Shown piece by piece: positions 41,982 to 51,111 of a stretch of DNA of 64,000 bases. The stretch is from Streptomyces musisoli (GTDB taxonomy: Bacteria; Actinomycetota; Actinomycetes; Streptomycetales; Streptomycetaceae), in NCBI RefSeq assembly GCF_016741855.1, contig NZ_JAERRH010000005.1, forward strand, positions 372,001 to 436,000, read 5' to 3'. The position numbers were made by a program, and so were the translations under genes. Numbering within the stretch: the stretch's first letter is position 1; each line of letters starts with the position of its first letter. The notes beneath the pieces are model-generated. The model saw nothing but the letters and a program-made list of their open reading frames with translations. It did no database searches and had not been told where the DNA came from.

Positions 41982-43472
41982 CTACAGCGCCGCCCGGCGG
42001 CCGGCCGCGCGCCTGCCGGTCAGCACCGTCGCCGTCACCAGCAGGCCGACCAGGGTGAGCAGGGCGCCGGCGGCGAAGGCGTGGGCGGCACCCCGGGTCA
42101 GGACGGTGTCCGGGGAGCCGGTCGCGTGCCGGGTCGCCGTGCCGTACACCGTCACCAGGACGGACAGGCCGACCGTGCCGCCCAGCCACTGAAGGGTCTG
42201 GAGCAGTCCGGAGGCCGCGCCCGCCTCCTCCGGGGTGACGGCGGACAGGATCGTCGCGTTGAGCGGCATGAAGCTCATGCCGAGACCGAGGCCCACCAGG
42301 ACCAGGGGGCCGAGCAGCCCGGTGGCGTAGCCGTCGCCGGGCTGCAGCCGGGCCAGCCAGCCGGTGCCGGCGGCGGCCAGGGACAGGCCGGTCAGCAGCA
42401 CCGGCTTGGTGCCGAACCGGGCCAGCAGCCGCGGCACCAGCCGTACGGTCGTGAACATCACCAGGGTCAGCGGCAGGAAGGCGAAGCCCGCGCGCAACGG
42501 GCTGTAGCGCAGCACCTGCTGGCCGAACAGGGTGAGGAAGTAGAAGGCGCCGAACATGCCCGCGGGCAGCAGCAGGATGGCCACGTACCCGCCGGCCCGG
42601 TTCCGGTCGGCGAACAGGCGCAGCGGCAGCACCGGCTGGTCCGCCCGGGACTCGACCAGGAGGAAGAAGGCGAGCAGCACGGCCGCCGCGGCGAAGCCGA
42701 GCAGCGCCTGGGAGTCGCTCCAGCCGCCCTCCGACACCCGGATGAACGCGTACACCAGCGAGGTCGTGCCGGCCGTGCCGGTCAGCGCGCCCGGCAGGTC
42801 GAACCGGCCTGTGTGGCGCGCGGTCTCGGCGACGAAGCGGGGCAGCGCGAGGGCCAGGGCCAGGCCGATGGGGACGTTGACGAGCAGGGCCCAGCGCCAG
42901 GACGCCCAGGAGGTGAGCATGCCGCCGAGGACCAGGCCGATGCTGCCGCCGATGCCGGCCATGGAGGAGTAGACGCTCAGCGCCCGGTGCCGGCGCGGGC
43001 CGTCGGGGAAGCTCGTGGTGATCAGGGCCAGGGTGCTCGGGGCGATCAGGGCACCGCCCACTCCCTGGAGCGCGCGGGCGGCGAGGAGCAGGCCGCCGTC
43101 GGCGGCGAGACCGCCGAGCAGGGAGGACAGCGCGAACAGCAGCACGCCGGCGGTCAAGGTGCGGCGGCGGCCGAGGAGGTCGCCGACGCGCCCGCCGAGC
43201 AGCAGCAGACCGCCGAAGGTGAGGGTGTAGGCGTTGAGGACCCAGGACAGGCCGGTGCGGCTGAAGCCGAGGCCGTGCTGGATGTCCGGCAGCGCTACGT
43301 TGACGACTGTGGAGTCGACGCCGACCATCAGGTAGGCCGTGACGATGACGAGGAGGGTGGTGCCGAGCCGGGCGGGCGGCGCGGGCACGGCGGGTGCGGA
43401 TGGGCGGGTGAACGGTGCGGACTGGGTGGGCAAGGCGGTCTCCCGGTCTGGTCGTCCCCCGGCACGCGGCAT
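41982..43472 (-). CDS. MFS drug exporter (DHA2/EmrB-QacA type)
   Basis: This protein of about 496 residues has 14 predicted membrane segments and DHA2 motifs: VGVDSTVVNVALPDIQ in helix 1, the motif A loop GGRVGDLLGRRR, and motif C-like GIGGSIGLVLGGMLTSW. It is a proton-driven drug exporter of unknown substrate. Start options are ATG 43472 (MPRAGGRP) and GTG 43496; neither has a clear ribosome site. It is divergent from a TetR gene, with a long inverted repeat between them. Confidence 0.88.
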   Translation of the reverse strand: MPRAGGRPDRETALPTQSAPFTRPSAPAVPAPPARLGTTLLVIVTAYLMVGVDSTVVNVALPDIQHGLGFSRTGLSWVLNAYTLTFGGLLLLGGRVGDLLGRRRTLTAGVLLFALSSLLGGLAADGGLLLAARALQGVGGALIAPSTLALITTSFPDGPRRHRALSVYSSMAGIGGSIGLVLGGMLTSWASWRWALLVNVPIGLALALALPRFVAETARHTGRFDLPGALTGTAGTTSLVYAFIRVSEGGWSDSQALLGFAAAAVLLAFFLLVESRADQPVLPLRLFADRNRAGGYVAILLLPAGMFGAFYFLTLFGQQVLRYSPLRAGFAFLPLTLVMFTTVRLVPRLLARFGTKPVLLTGLSLAAAGTGWLARLQPGDGYATGLLGPLVLVGLGLGMSFMPLNATILSAVTPEEAGAASGLLQTLQWLGGTVGLSVLVTVYGTATRHATGSPDTVLTRGAAHAFAAGALLTLVGLLVTATVLTGRRAAGRRAAL

Positions 43473-43516
43473 CGCGGGCAGGGATGAGCTGCCCACGGAG
43501 CACTACGGCGTTAAGC

Positions 43517-43563
43517 GGGGACTGTCTCCGTTTAGTGCTCGATAAGATACGGAGACGGTCCCC
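43517..43563. promoter_or_regulatory. Operator-promoter region between MFS exporter and TetR
   Basis: GGGGACTGTCTCCGT (43517-43531) and ACGGAGACGGTCCCC (43549-43563) are 15-bp inverted arms with one mismatch. The 17-bp AT-richer spacer contains TAAGAT, a -10-like element. Each arm also holds a GGAC-type half-palindrome. Confidence 0.7.
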
Positions 43564-43583
43564 GGTTTGCAAGGAGTGGGTGG

Positions 43584-44153
43584 ATGACGCAGGGCAGGCC
43601 CATGCGCGCGGACGCTCGGCGGAACTACGAGCGGTTGCTGGAGGTGGCGGCGGAGGCCTTCGCCGAGCATGGGGAGAAGGCGTCACTCGACGACATCGCG
43701 AAGCGGGCGGGCGTCGGCTCGGGCACGCTCTACCGGCACTTCCCGAACCGGCAGGCGCTGCTGGAGGCGGCCTATCTGGACCGCATCGAGGCGCTGGGAG
43801 CGCGCGCCGACGAGCTGGCGAAGGAGCTGCCGCCGGGCGAGGCGCTCGGTGAGTGGCTGTACGAGCTGGCTGTCGGCACCCTTGAGGTGCGGGGCATGAA
43901 GGCCCTGCTCGGCTCGGCGGTGACGGAGAGCAGCGCGGCGGCGCTGACCGTGTGCGGGAACGTGGTGAAGGGCGCGGTGGCCCGGCTGGTCGAGGCCGCG
44001 CAGACGGCGGGCGCGCTGCGGGCGGATGTGGAGCCGATCGAGGTGCTGCGGCTGGCGCACGGAGTGGCCTCGGCCGCGGAGCTGGCGGGAACGGGGGAGC
44101 GCGAGATCCGACGCTACCTGGGACTGCTGCACGAGGGCCTGCGATCCGGCTGA
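43584..44153 (+). CDS. TetR-family regulator of the MFS exporter
   Basis: This 189-residue protein has a TetR HTH (RNYERLLEVAAEAFAEHGEK, then SLDDIAKRAGVGSGTLYRHFPNRQALLEA, residues about 12-60). The ligand domain includes LLGSAVTESSAAALTVCGNVV. ATG 43584 follows AAGGAG. The divergent exporter and the inverted repeat between them make local repression of the pump likely. Confidence 0.92.
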   Translation: MTQGRPMRADARRNYERLLEVAAEAFAEHGEKASLDDIAKRAGVGSGTLYRHFPNRQALLEAAYLDRIEALGARADELAKELPPGEALGEWLYELAVGTLEVRGMKALLGSAVTESSAAALTVCGNVVKGAVARLVEAAQTAGALRADVEPIEVLRLAHGVASAAELAGTGEREIRRYLGLLHEGLRSG

Positions 44154-44251
44154 GGCCGGGCGCCCGGAAGGGGCGCGGGGAACTGCGCGCCCGGCCACGA
44201 CGAAGCCGCAGCCGGGCGGCGGCCGTCAGTGCGACGGCGAGTCCCCGGCCC

Positions 44252-44370
44252 GACTCCGGCCCGGCTCAACTCCGGTCCCGCCCGACTCCGGCCCGGCTCA
44301 ACTCCGGTCCCGCCCGGCTCCGGCCCGGCTCGACTCCGGTCCCGCCCGGCTCCGGTCCGGCCCCGCTTTC
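44252..44370. repeat. 32-bp tandem repeats (2 x 16) between TetR and TerD genes
   Basis: Three full units (44252-44283, 44284-44315, 44316-44347) and a partial fourth. Each consists of GACTCCGGCCCGGCTC followed by AACTCCGGTCCCGCCC with minor changes, so the basic period is 16 bp. They lie between the 3' ends of convergent genes. Confidence 0.9.
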
Positions 44371-44378
44371 TGTCGGCC

Positions 44379-45554
44379 CTACAGCGCCCTCGCCCCCGGC
44401 TCGACCATGTTCCGTACGGTCCGTGCCTTCACGAAGTCGCCCATCGCCGTCATGTCCCACTCGCCGGAGAACTGGCGGACGAGCTTGGCCATCATGACGC
44501 CCGTCTGGGGCTCCGCCGCGGTGAGGTCGAAGCGGACCAGCTCCTCACCCGTGGCCGCGTCGACCAGGCGGCAGTACGCCTTGGCGACCTCCGTGAACTT
44601 CTGGCCGGAGAAGGAGTTGACCGTGAAGACCAGACCGGTGACCTCCTGGGGGAGGCGGCCGAGGTCGACCGCGATCACCTCGTCGTCGCCGCCGCCCTCG
44701 CCGGTCAGGTTGTCGCCGGAGTGCCTGACCGCGCCGTTCAGGATCGTCAGCTTGCCGAAGTAGCAGCTGTCGATGTGGTTGCGCTGCGGTCCGTAGGCGA
44801 TGACCGAGGCGTCCAGGTCGATGTCCTTGCCGCGGAACGCCGGCTCCCAGCCGAGGCCCATCTGCACCTGCGAGAGCAGCGGGCGGCCGCCCTTGACCAG
44901 GGACACCGTCTGGTTCTTCTGGAGGCTGACCCGGCCCTTGTCCAGGTTGATCTTCCCGGCGCCGGGTGCCGGGGCGGCCGGCTGCGGCGGGGCGGCGGGG
45001 GCGGCGGCCGGCTGCTGCGGCTGGGCCGCGGGCGCGGCCGGAGCCGCGGCCGGCTCCTCCACCGACACGCCGAAGTCGGTCGCGATGCCCGCGAGACCGT
45101 CGGCATACCCCTGGCCGACGGCCCGCGCCTTCCACTGGCCGCCCCTGCGGTAGACCTCCACGACCACCAGCGCGGTCTCGGTGCCGAGCTGCGGCGGGGT
45201 GAACGTGCCGAGCACGGCACCGCCGTCCGCGTCCCGGATCGTGGCCGTCGGCTCGATGCCCTGGAAGGTCTGGCCGGCGGCGTCCGGGCTGGCCGTGACG
45301 ACGATCTTCTCGATCTCCGGCGGCACGGCGGCGGTGTCGACCGTGACCGCGTCCGGGGCCGTGCCGCCGCCGGAGCGGTACGTCACGCCCGGGCCCGTGG
45401 GCTGGTTGTAGAAGATGAAGTCGTCGTCGGAACGCACCTTGCCGTCGGCGGTGAGCAGCAGGCCCGACACGTCGAGCCGCACCGGAGCGGAGACGTCCAC
45501 CGTCACGCGCGCGGCCGAGAGAGGGATGTTCGAGCCAGGGGTCATAGCTGTCAT
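44379..45554 (-). CDS. Double TerD-domain protein (tellurite resistance/stress family)
   Basis: This 391-residue protein joins two TerD-type domains. The first (residues about 1-175) has VRLDVSGLLLTADGKVRSDDDFIFYNQP, slightly abbreviated, and IEKIVVTASPDAAGQTF. A Pro/Ala/Gln linker follows (about 175-205). The second (206-391) has KINLDKGRVSLQKNQTVSL, GWEPAFRGKDIDLDAS and a calcium-type GDNLTGEGGGDDEVIAVDL. TerD domains bind calcium and take part in stress and differentiation in Streptomyces. ATG 45554 and ATG 45545 are both possible starts. Confidence 0.88.
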   Translation of the reverse strand: MTAMTPGSNIPLSAARVTVDVSAPVRLDVSGLLLTADGKVRSDDDFIFYNQPTGPGVTYRSGGGTAPDAVTVDTAAVPPEIEKIVVTASPDAAGQTFQGIEPTATIRDADGGAVLGTFTPPQLGTETALVVVEVYRRGGQWKARAVGQGYADGLAGIATDFGVSVEEPAAAPAAPAAQPQQPAAAPAAPPQPAAPAPGAGKINLDKGRVSLQKNQTVSLVKGGRPLLSQVQMGLGWEPAFRGKDIDLDASVIAYGPQRNHIDSCYFGKLTILNGAVRHSGDNLTGEGGGDDEVIAVDLGRLPQEVTGLVFTVNSFSGQKFTEVAKAYCRLVDAATGEELVRFDLTAAEPQTGVMMAKLVRQFSGEWDMTAMGDFVKARTVRNMVEPGARAL

Positions 45555-45595
45555 GCCGGGTGAACGAACGACACCGCTTTACCGTTCCCTTACCG

Positions 45596-45760
45596 GCCGA
45601 ACGGCTGAACCGCCCCGACGGACGACCCCGCCGAACCGGCCCAACGACCGGCCGAACCGGCTCAACGACCGGTCCAACGACCGGCTGAACGAACCGGCTG
45701 AACCGGCCGAACGAACCGGCGGACCCGGCCGAACGACCCAGCCGGCCCGCCCGACGAACC
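45596..45760. repeat. Short degenerate repeats upstream of the TerD gene
   Basis: The 243-bp gap 45555-45797 is dominated by 9-13 bp variants of CCGGCYGAACGA and CCGGYCCAACGA in direct orientation. The TerD promoter must lie between them and 45555, where TTACCGTTCCCTTACC is an AT-richer patch. Confidence 0.6.
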
Positions 45761-45797
45761 GGCGGACGCGGCCGGACGGCCCGGCCGGCCGGGTCCC

Positions 45798-46787
45798 CTA
45801 CGGCACCACCACGATCTTCCGGCCCACGCCGGACGCGAACTGCTCCAGCGCCTGCGGGTACCGCTCCAGCGGGATCCGGTCGCTGATGAACACGTCGGGG
45901 TCCAGGACGCCGCCCGCGAACAGTTCCGCGGCGCGCTCGAAGCTGTGCAGCACGGCCATGGAACCGGTGATCGTGATCTCCTGGTTGTAGATCCGGTACG
46001 GGTCGATCGTCACCCGGGTCGCGTAGTCGGCCACCCCGAACTGGAGGAACGTGCCCGCCTTCGCCACCCGGTCCAGGCCGTCCTGGATCGCCGCCGCGTT
46101 GCCGGTGGCGTCCACGACCACGTCCCAGCCCTGCGGCCGGTCCAGCTCGTCCGCGCTCGCCGCCGAGCCGGACACGCCGAGGCGCCGCGCCGTCTCCAGG
46201 CGGGCCGGGTTCAGGTCGACCATGTCCACGCTCGCCGCCCCGGTCCGCTTGGCCAGCTCCAGCATCATCAGGCCCATGGTTCCGGAGCCGTAGATCAGCA
46301 CGTGCGCGCCGAGGCGGGACTGGAGGACGTCGTAGCCGCGCACCGCACAGGACAGGGGCTCCACCAGGGCCGCGTCCTCGGTGCGCACGTGCTCGGGCAG
46401 CTTCACGCAGTTCGCCACGGGGGCGAGCGCGTACCGCGCGGCCCCGCCCGCCGTCGTCACACCGATCGCGGCCCACCGCTCGCACAGGTTGTTGTGTCCG
46501 GTGCGGCAGTACCGGCACTCGTAGCAGTAGAGCGAGGGGTCCACGGCGACCCGGTCGCCGACCGCCACCTCGGTGACCTGGGCGCCGACCGCGACGATCT
46601 CGCCGGCGAACTCGTGTCCGGGGACGATCGGCAGCTTGGGCGCGAACTCGCCCTGGAGGATGTGCAGGTCCGTGCCGCACAGGCCGCAGGCGGCGACCTC
46701 GACGACGACCTCGCGGGGCCCTGGCGTCGGGTCGCGGACCTCGGTGACGACGGCGCGGCCCACGGACTCGATGACGGCGGCCTTCAT
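45798..46787 (-). CDS. Zinc-dependent polyol/alcohol dehydrogenase
   Basis: This 329-residue medium-chain dehydrogenase has catalytic-zinc ligands in ACGLCGTDLH (Cys about 37) and PGHEFAGEI (His-Glu about 58-59), structural-zinc Cys in CYECRYCRTGHNNLC (about 88-102) and the cofactor loop IYGSGTMGLMM. It resembles sorbitol/L-idonate-type dehydrogenases. It is the last gene of a polyol-importer operon and its ATG overlaps the permease stop, so it probably oxidises the imported polyol. Confidence 0.9.
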   Translation of the reverse strand: MKAAVIESVGRAVVTEVRDPTPGPREVVVEVAACGLCGTDLHILQGEFAPKLPIVPGHEFAGEIVAVGAQVTEVAVGDRVAVDPSLYCYECRYCRTGHNNLCERWAAIGVTTAGGAARYALAPVANCVKLPEHVRTEDAALVEPLSCAVRGYDVLQSRLGAHVLIYGSGTMGLMMLELAKRTGAASVDMVDLNPARLETARRLGVSGSAASADELDRPQGWDVVVDATGNAAAIQDGLDRVAKAGTFLQFGVADYATRVTIDPYRIYNQEITITGSMAVLHSFERAAELFAGGVLDPDVFISDRIPLERYPQALEQFASGVGRKIVVVP

Positions 46788-47629
46788 TTGACGGCTCCCA
46801 ACGACAGGCCCTGGACCAGCTTGTCCTGGGCGGCGAACCCCGCGGCGAGCACCGGCAGGGAGATGACGAGCGACGCGGCGCACACCTTGGCCAGGAACAG
46901 GCCCTGGCTGGTGATGAAGCCGGTCAGGAAGACGGGGGCGGTCTCGGCGACCACGCCCGTCAGGACCCGGGCGAAGAGCAGCTCGTTCCAGCTGAAGATG
47001 AAGCAGATCAGGGCGGTGGCGGCGATGCCGGGCAGGGCGATCGGGGCCACCACGCGCGCGAGGATCGTCGGCAGCCGGGCGCCGTCGATCTGCGCAGCCT
47101 CGATCACCGCCACCGGGACCTCGGCGAGGAAGGACTGCATCATCCACACCGCGATCGGCAGGTTCATGGAGGTGTAGAGGATGACCAGGAGCCAGATGTT
47201 GTCCAGCATCCCGGTGTTCTTCGCGAACAGGTAGATGGGCAGCAGGCCGGCCACGACCGGCAGCATCTTCGTGGACAGGAAGAAGAACAGGACGTCCGTC
47301 CACTTGCGCACGCGCCGGATCGACAGCGCGTAGGCCGCGGGCAGGGCGAGGAGCAGGACGCACAGCGTCGAGACCAGCGACGCCACCGTCGAGTTGATCA
47401 GTGCCGGCCAGGGGCTGGCCCCGCCGCCGCTGCCGAAGAACTCGCGGTAGCCGTCCAGGGTGAGGGAGGCGCCGAAGGAGGGCGGGTTGGTCGCCGCGTC
47501 CGCCTCGGAGTGGAAGGACGTCAGCGCCATCCAGGCGATGGGCAGGAAGAACACGATGCCGGCCAGCCAGGCCACCAGGCCGTAGCCCAGGCCCCGGTGC
47601 CTTCTGATCGTCACGCCGATGTCGCTCAT
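46784..47629 (-). CDS. ABC polyol permease (SmoG/MtlG-like)
   Basis: This 281-residue permease has six membrane segments and the EAA loop EVPVAVIEAAQIDGARLPTILARVVAPIALP (shortened) near residue 180, followed by FIFSWNELLFARVL, as in sorbitol/mannitol transporters. Both ends overlap neighbours by four bases. Confidence 0.92.
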   Translation of the reverse strand: MSDIGVTIRRHRGLGYGLVAWLAGIVFFLPIAWMALTSFHSEADAATNPPSFGASLTLDGYREFFGSGGGASPWPALINSTVASLVSTLCVLLLALPAAYALSIRRVRKWTDVLFFFLSTKMLPVVAGLLPIYLFAKNTGMLDNIWLLVILYTSMNLPIAVWMMQSFLAEVPVAVIEAAQIDGARLPTILARVVAPIALPGIAATALICFIFSWNELLFARVLTGVVAETAPVFLTGFITSQGLFLAKVCAASLVISLPVLAAGFAAQDKLVQGLSLGAVK

Positions 47630-48561
47630 GCGCGGGACGCCTCCTCGCGGAACAGGGACGACACCACGCGCAGGGCGAAGGTCGCGATGATGATCGAGCC
47701 GATGACCACCAGGACGCCGGCGGCCGAGGCGAGGCCGTTCTCGTGGGCCTGGTAGAAGCTTTGATAGACGGTGTAGGGCAGGTTGGCGGTGCCCAGGCCG
47801 CCGGAGGTGATCGTGAAGACCGCGTCGAAGTTCTGGACGATGTAGATCGAGCCCAGCAGTGCGCCGAGTTCGAGGTAGCGGCGCAGGTGCGGGAGCGTCA
47901 GATGGCGGAAGATCTGCCAGTCGCTCGCGCCGTCCACCCGCGCGGCCTCGATCTGCTCGGGGTCGCGGCTCTGCAGACCGGCGAGCAGGATCAGCATCAT
48001 GAACGGCGTCCACTGCCACACCAGGGAGGCCTCGACCGCCAGCAGCGGCATACGGGAGATCCAGTCGGGCTGCGGCCCGCCGACGTAGTGCAACAGGCCG
48101 TTGAGCAGGCCGTACTCGGGGTTGTAGAGGACGTGCTTCCAGAGCAGGGCGGCGGCCACCGGGACCACCAGGAAGGGGGCGATCAGCAGGGTGCGGACGA
48201 TGCCCCGGCCGCGGAACCTGTGGTTCAGCAGCAGCGCCAGCGCCAGGCCGAGGACCAGGCTGACGAGGACCACCGTCACCGTCAGGAGCACGGTCGTCCA
48301 CACCGAGTGGCGCAGGTCCGCGTCGGTCATGACCTGGTGGTAGTTGTCGAGGCCGGTGAAGTGGCGGGCCTTCGGGTAGAGGGCGTTCCAGTCGAAGAAG
48401 GAGATCACCAGCGTGGCCACGAACGGCAGTTGGGTCACGGCGATCATGAAGACGAGGGCGGGCAGGAGGGGGGCCCGGGTGGCCCAGGCGCGCAGGCGGG
48501 CGGAGGGCTGCCGCGAGGCGCGTACGGGTGTCGCGGCGTAGGGGGCTGTCGTCGCGGTCAT
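47626..48561 (-). CDS. ABC polyol permease (SmoF/MtlF-like)
   Basis: This 311-residue permease has six membrane segments (first near residue 32, LPALVFMIAVTQLPFVATLV) and the EAA loop QIEAARVDGASDWQIFRHLTLP near 200. It forms the channel with the permease downstream. No ATPase gene is present in the operon. Confidence 0.92.
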   Translation of the reverse strand: MTATTAPYAATPVRASRQPSARLRAWATRAPLLPALVFMIAVTQLPFVATLVISFFDWNALYPKARHFTGLDNYHQVMTDADLRHSVWTTVLLTVTVVLVSLVLGLALALLLNHRFRGRGIVRTLLIAPFLVVPVAAALLWKHVLYNPEYGLLNGLLHYVGGPQPDWISRMPLLAVEASLVWQWTPFMMLILLAGLQSRDPEQIEAARVDGASDWQIFRHLTLPHLRRYLELGALLGSIYIVQNFDAVFTITSGGLGTANLPYTVYQSFYQAHENGLASAAGVLVVIGSIIIATFALRVVSSLFREEASRA

Positions 48562-49928
48562 CGGCCCTCGTACTCCTTGGAGATGCGCTCGGCGAGCTGC
48601 TGGGACTTCTTCAGGGCCGAGTCCGTGGACTGCCGTCCGGCGATGGCGGAACTGATCTCCTGGGAGACCTTGGTGCCGAGATCGGTGAACTCGGGGATGC
48701 CGACGAACTGGATGCCGGGCGCGGGGCGCGGCTGTACGCCGGGGTCGTTCGGGCGGCTGTTCTCGATGGCCTCCTTGGTCATCTCCTGGAAGGCGGCGGC
48801 GGATGCCCGGTAGGCGGCGTTGGTGTAGGTCGACGCCCGCTTGCCCGCCGGCACGTCGGACCAGCCGCTGGTCTCACCGACGAGCTGCTCGTAGCCCTTG
48901 CTCGACGCCCAGGAGACGAACTTCCAGGCCTTGTCCGGATTGCGGGAGGCCTGCTGGATGCCCCAGGCCCAGGTGTACAGCCAGCCCGACGACTTGGTCC
49001 GTTCCACGGGCGCGGGGGCGTAGCCGAGCTTGCCCTTGACCGGTGAGCCGTCCGCCTCCAGCAGGCCGGCCGCGGAGGTCGCGTCGTACCACATGGCGAC
49101 CTTGCCCTGGGTCATGTTGTTCAGGCACTCGGCGAAGCCCGACTGGGCGGCGCCGGACTCGCCGTGCTCGCGGACGAGGCCGACGTAGAACTTGGTCGCC
49201 TTCACGAAGGCGGGGGAGTCGAGACGGGCCGTCCAGTCCTTGTCGAACCAGGTGCCCCCGAAGGTGTTCACGACGGTGGTCAGCGGTGCCATCACCTCGC
49301 CCCAGCCGGGCAGTCCGCGCAGGCAGATGCCCCGCATGCCGGACCGGGCGCCGTCCGCCTTCGCCGCGAGGTCGGCCACCTGCTGCCAGGTGGGGTGGGC
49401 CGGCATCGTCAGGCCCTTCGCCGCGAACACGTCCTTGCGGTACATCAGGAAGGACGACTCGCCGTAGAAGGGCTGGCCGTAGAGCTTGCCGTCGTCGCCG
49501 GTCAGGGACTCGCGCATCGGCTGGAGGACGTCCTGCTCGTCGTACGAAGGGTCCTTCGCGACATACGAGTTCATCTCGTGCAGCCAGCCGTTGCGGGCGT
49601 AGATCGGTATCTCGTAGTTGGACAGCGTGGCCACGTCGTACTGGCCGGCCTGGTTGGCGAAGTCCTGGCTGATCTTGTCCCGGACGTCGTTCTCGGGCAG
49701 GACCGTGAAATTGACCTTGATGCCGGTTTCCCTGGTGAAGTGGGCGGCGGTCAGCTTCTGCAACTCGGTCATCTGGGGGTTGTTGACCATCAGGACGTTG
49801 ATGGCGTCGCCGCCGGAACCGGTCCCGCCCGCACCGGCCCAGCAGCCGGAGAGCAGCGGGGCGAGCAGCGTGCCTGCGGCGGCCGCGGCGAGCGTGGCTC
49901 GCGGCCTCCGTCGGCTCGGGGTACGCAT
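48558..49928 (-). CDS. ABC polyol-binding lipoprotein (SmoE/MtlE-like)
   Basis: This 456-residue binding protein has a lipoprotein signal (ATLAAAAAGTLLAPLLSGC; Cys near 29). The start of the mature part (INVLMVNNPQMTELQKLTAAH, GIKVNFTVLPENDVRDKI, GQYDVATLSNYEIPIYARNGW) resembles sorbitol/mannitol-binding proteins. ATG 49928 follows AGGAGCGATCC. It overlaps the first permease. Confidence 0.9.
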   Translation of the reverse strand: MRTPSRRRPRATLAAAAAGTLLAPLLSGCWAGAGGTGSGGDAINVLMVNNPQMTELQKLTAAHFTRETGIKVNFTVLPENDVRDKISQDFANQAGQYDVATLSNYEIPIYARNGWLHEMNSYVAKDPSYDEQDVLQPMRESLTGDDGKLYGQPFYGESSFLMYRKDVFAAKGLTMPAHPTWQQVADLAAKADGARSGMRGICLRGLPGWGEVMAPLTTVVNTFGGTWFDKDWTARLDSPAFVKATKFYVGLVREHGESGAAQSGFAECLNNMTQGKVAMWYDATSAAGLLEADGSPVKGKLGYAPAPVERTKSSGWLYTWAWGIQQASRNPDKAWKFVSWASSKGYEQLVGETSGWSDVPAGKRASTYTNAAYRASAAAFQEMTKEAIENSRPNDPGVQPRPAPGIQFVGIPEFTDLGTKVSQEISSAIAGRQSTDSALKKSQQLAERISKEYEGR

Positions 49929-50035
49929 GGATCGCTCCTGGAGGTATGAAGGCATGAACGGCGGATATAGGGACATAACGGGCGCCTCTGGGTAGGGGGT
50001 GCCTCTGAGGGTGGGGACGGGCGGGGTCCGGCCGG

Positions 50036-50806
50036 TCAGACCCGGATGACCTGGGGGCCCAGCAGGGAGTAGCGGTGGGCCTCGGCGGCCGGCAGGAGGG
50101 TGCTGGTCACGATCGCCTCCAGCGCGCCGACCTCCGCGAACCGGCAGAAGCTGACCGCGCCGAACTTGGTGTGCACGCCGGCGAAGACCGTGCGGCGGGC
50201 GGCCCGCACGGCCTGCGCCTTCACCTCGCTCACCGCCGGGTCGGGCGTGGTCAGGCCGTACTCGCGGGAGATGCCGTTGGCCCCGATGAAGGCGAGGTCG
50301 ATCACGAAACCGGCCAGCATCTTCGTCGTCCAGTGGTCGACGGCGGCGAGCGTGCCCGGGCGGACCCGGCCGCCGAGCAGCAGCACGGAGATCCGGTCGG
50401 ACTCGGCGAGGGCGCCCGCGACCGGCAGGGACGCGGTGACAACGGTCAGCGGCCGGTCCTTCGGCAGTGCCTCGGCGATGAGCTGCGGGGTGAAGCCCTC
50501 GTCGACGAAGACCGTCTCTGCGTCGCCCAGCAGGTCGGCCGCCGCGGCGGCGATCCGGCGTTTCTCGGGCACATGGCTGGTGGCGCGGAAGGCGAGTGTC
50601 GTCTCGAAGCCGGCGCTCTCCACCGGATAGGCGCCGCCATGGGTGCGGCGGACCAGTCCGTGGTCCTCCAGCGCGCGCAGGTCGCGCCGGATGGTCTCCT
50701 TGGCCACGCCCAGTTCGGCGGCGAGCGCGGTGACGTCCACCGAGCCGGTGGCGCGCGCGGCCCGCACGATCTCGCGTCGGCGTTCCTCCGTGGTCCGCAT
50801 GCTCAT
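50036..50806 (-). CDS. DeoR-family regulator of the polyol operon
   Basis: This 256-residue repressor has the N-terminal DeoR HTH (REIVRAARATGSVDVTALAA, then GVAKETIRRDLRALEDHGLVRRTHGGAY, slightly shortened) and the sugar-phosphate-sensing domain (VFVDEGFTPQLIAEAL, DLAFIGANGISREYGLTTPD). It is encoded 107 bp upstream of the binding-protein gene in the same direction and probably controls it in response to a phosphorylated sugar or polyol. ATG 50806 (GGGTGA upstream) is used; ATG 50800 is possible. Confidence 0.9.
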   Translation of the reverse strand: MSMRTTEERRREIVRAARATGSVDVTALAAELGVAKETIRRDLRALEDHGLVRRTHGGAYPVESAGFETTLAFRATSHVPEKRRIAAAAADLLGDAETVFVDEGFTPQLIAEALPKDRPLTVVTASLPVAGALAESDRISVLLLGGRVRPGTLAAVDHWTTKMLAGFVIDLAFIGANGISREYGLTTPDPAVSEVKAQAVRAARRTVFAGVHTKFGAVSFCRFAEVGALEAIVTSTLLPAAEAHRYSLLGPQVIRV

Positions 50807-50833
50807 GTCGTCACCCACTTCCACCGCGGAACT

Positions 50834-50845
50834 GCCCGTTCGGGC
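50834..50845. promoter_or_regulatory. Palindrome upstream of the DeoR gene
   Basis: GCCCG-TT-CGGGC is a perfect 12-bp palindrome flanked by GAACT and AGTTC, 28 bp upstream of the DeoR start. The rest of the 305-bp gap 50807-51111 holds GC-rich variants of TGCCCG/GCCCGTT without clear structure until the uronate dehydrogenase terminator. Confidence 0.35.
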
Positions 50846-51077
50846 CCATGGAGGAAGTTCTACCGTCGGTCCGCCGGGCTGACCAGGTCTGCTGGGTGCC
50901 CGATCGTGCCCGCTTGCGCCCGTTGTGCGGCGGCCGTGCCCGCGGCGGACCTGCGCGGCTGCGCGAAAGGGTGTGGGATCGGGCGCGGTCGATGCCCGGA
51001 CGCGGCGGCGGGCGGGCCCGTTCGGTGCCCGCCCGCGCGCGTGGGGGGGATTCGGTTCCGGCCACCGAAGGCCGTGC

Positions 51078-51097
51078 GCCGGCGGAGGGCCGCCGGC
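51078..51097 (-). terminator. Terminator after uronate dehydrogenase
   Basis: GCCGGCGG (51078-51085) pairs perfectly with CCGCCGGC (51090-51097) around AGGG, 15 bp downstream of the stop codon on the minus strand. Confidence 0.65.
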
Positions 51098-51111
51098 GGC
51101 CGTCGGGCGGC

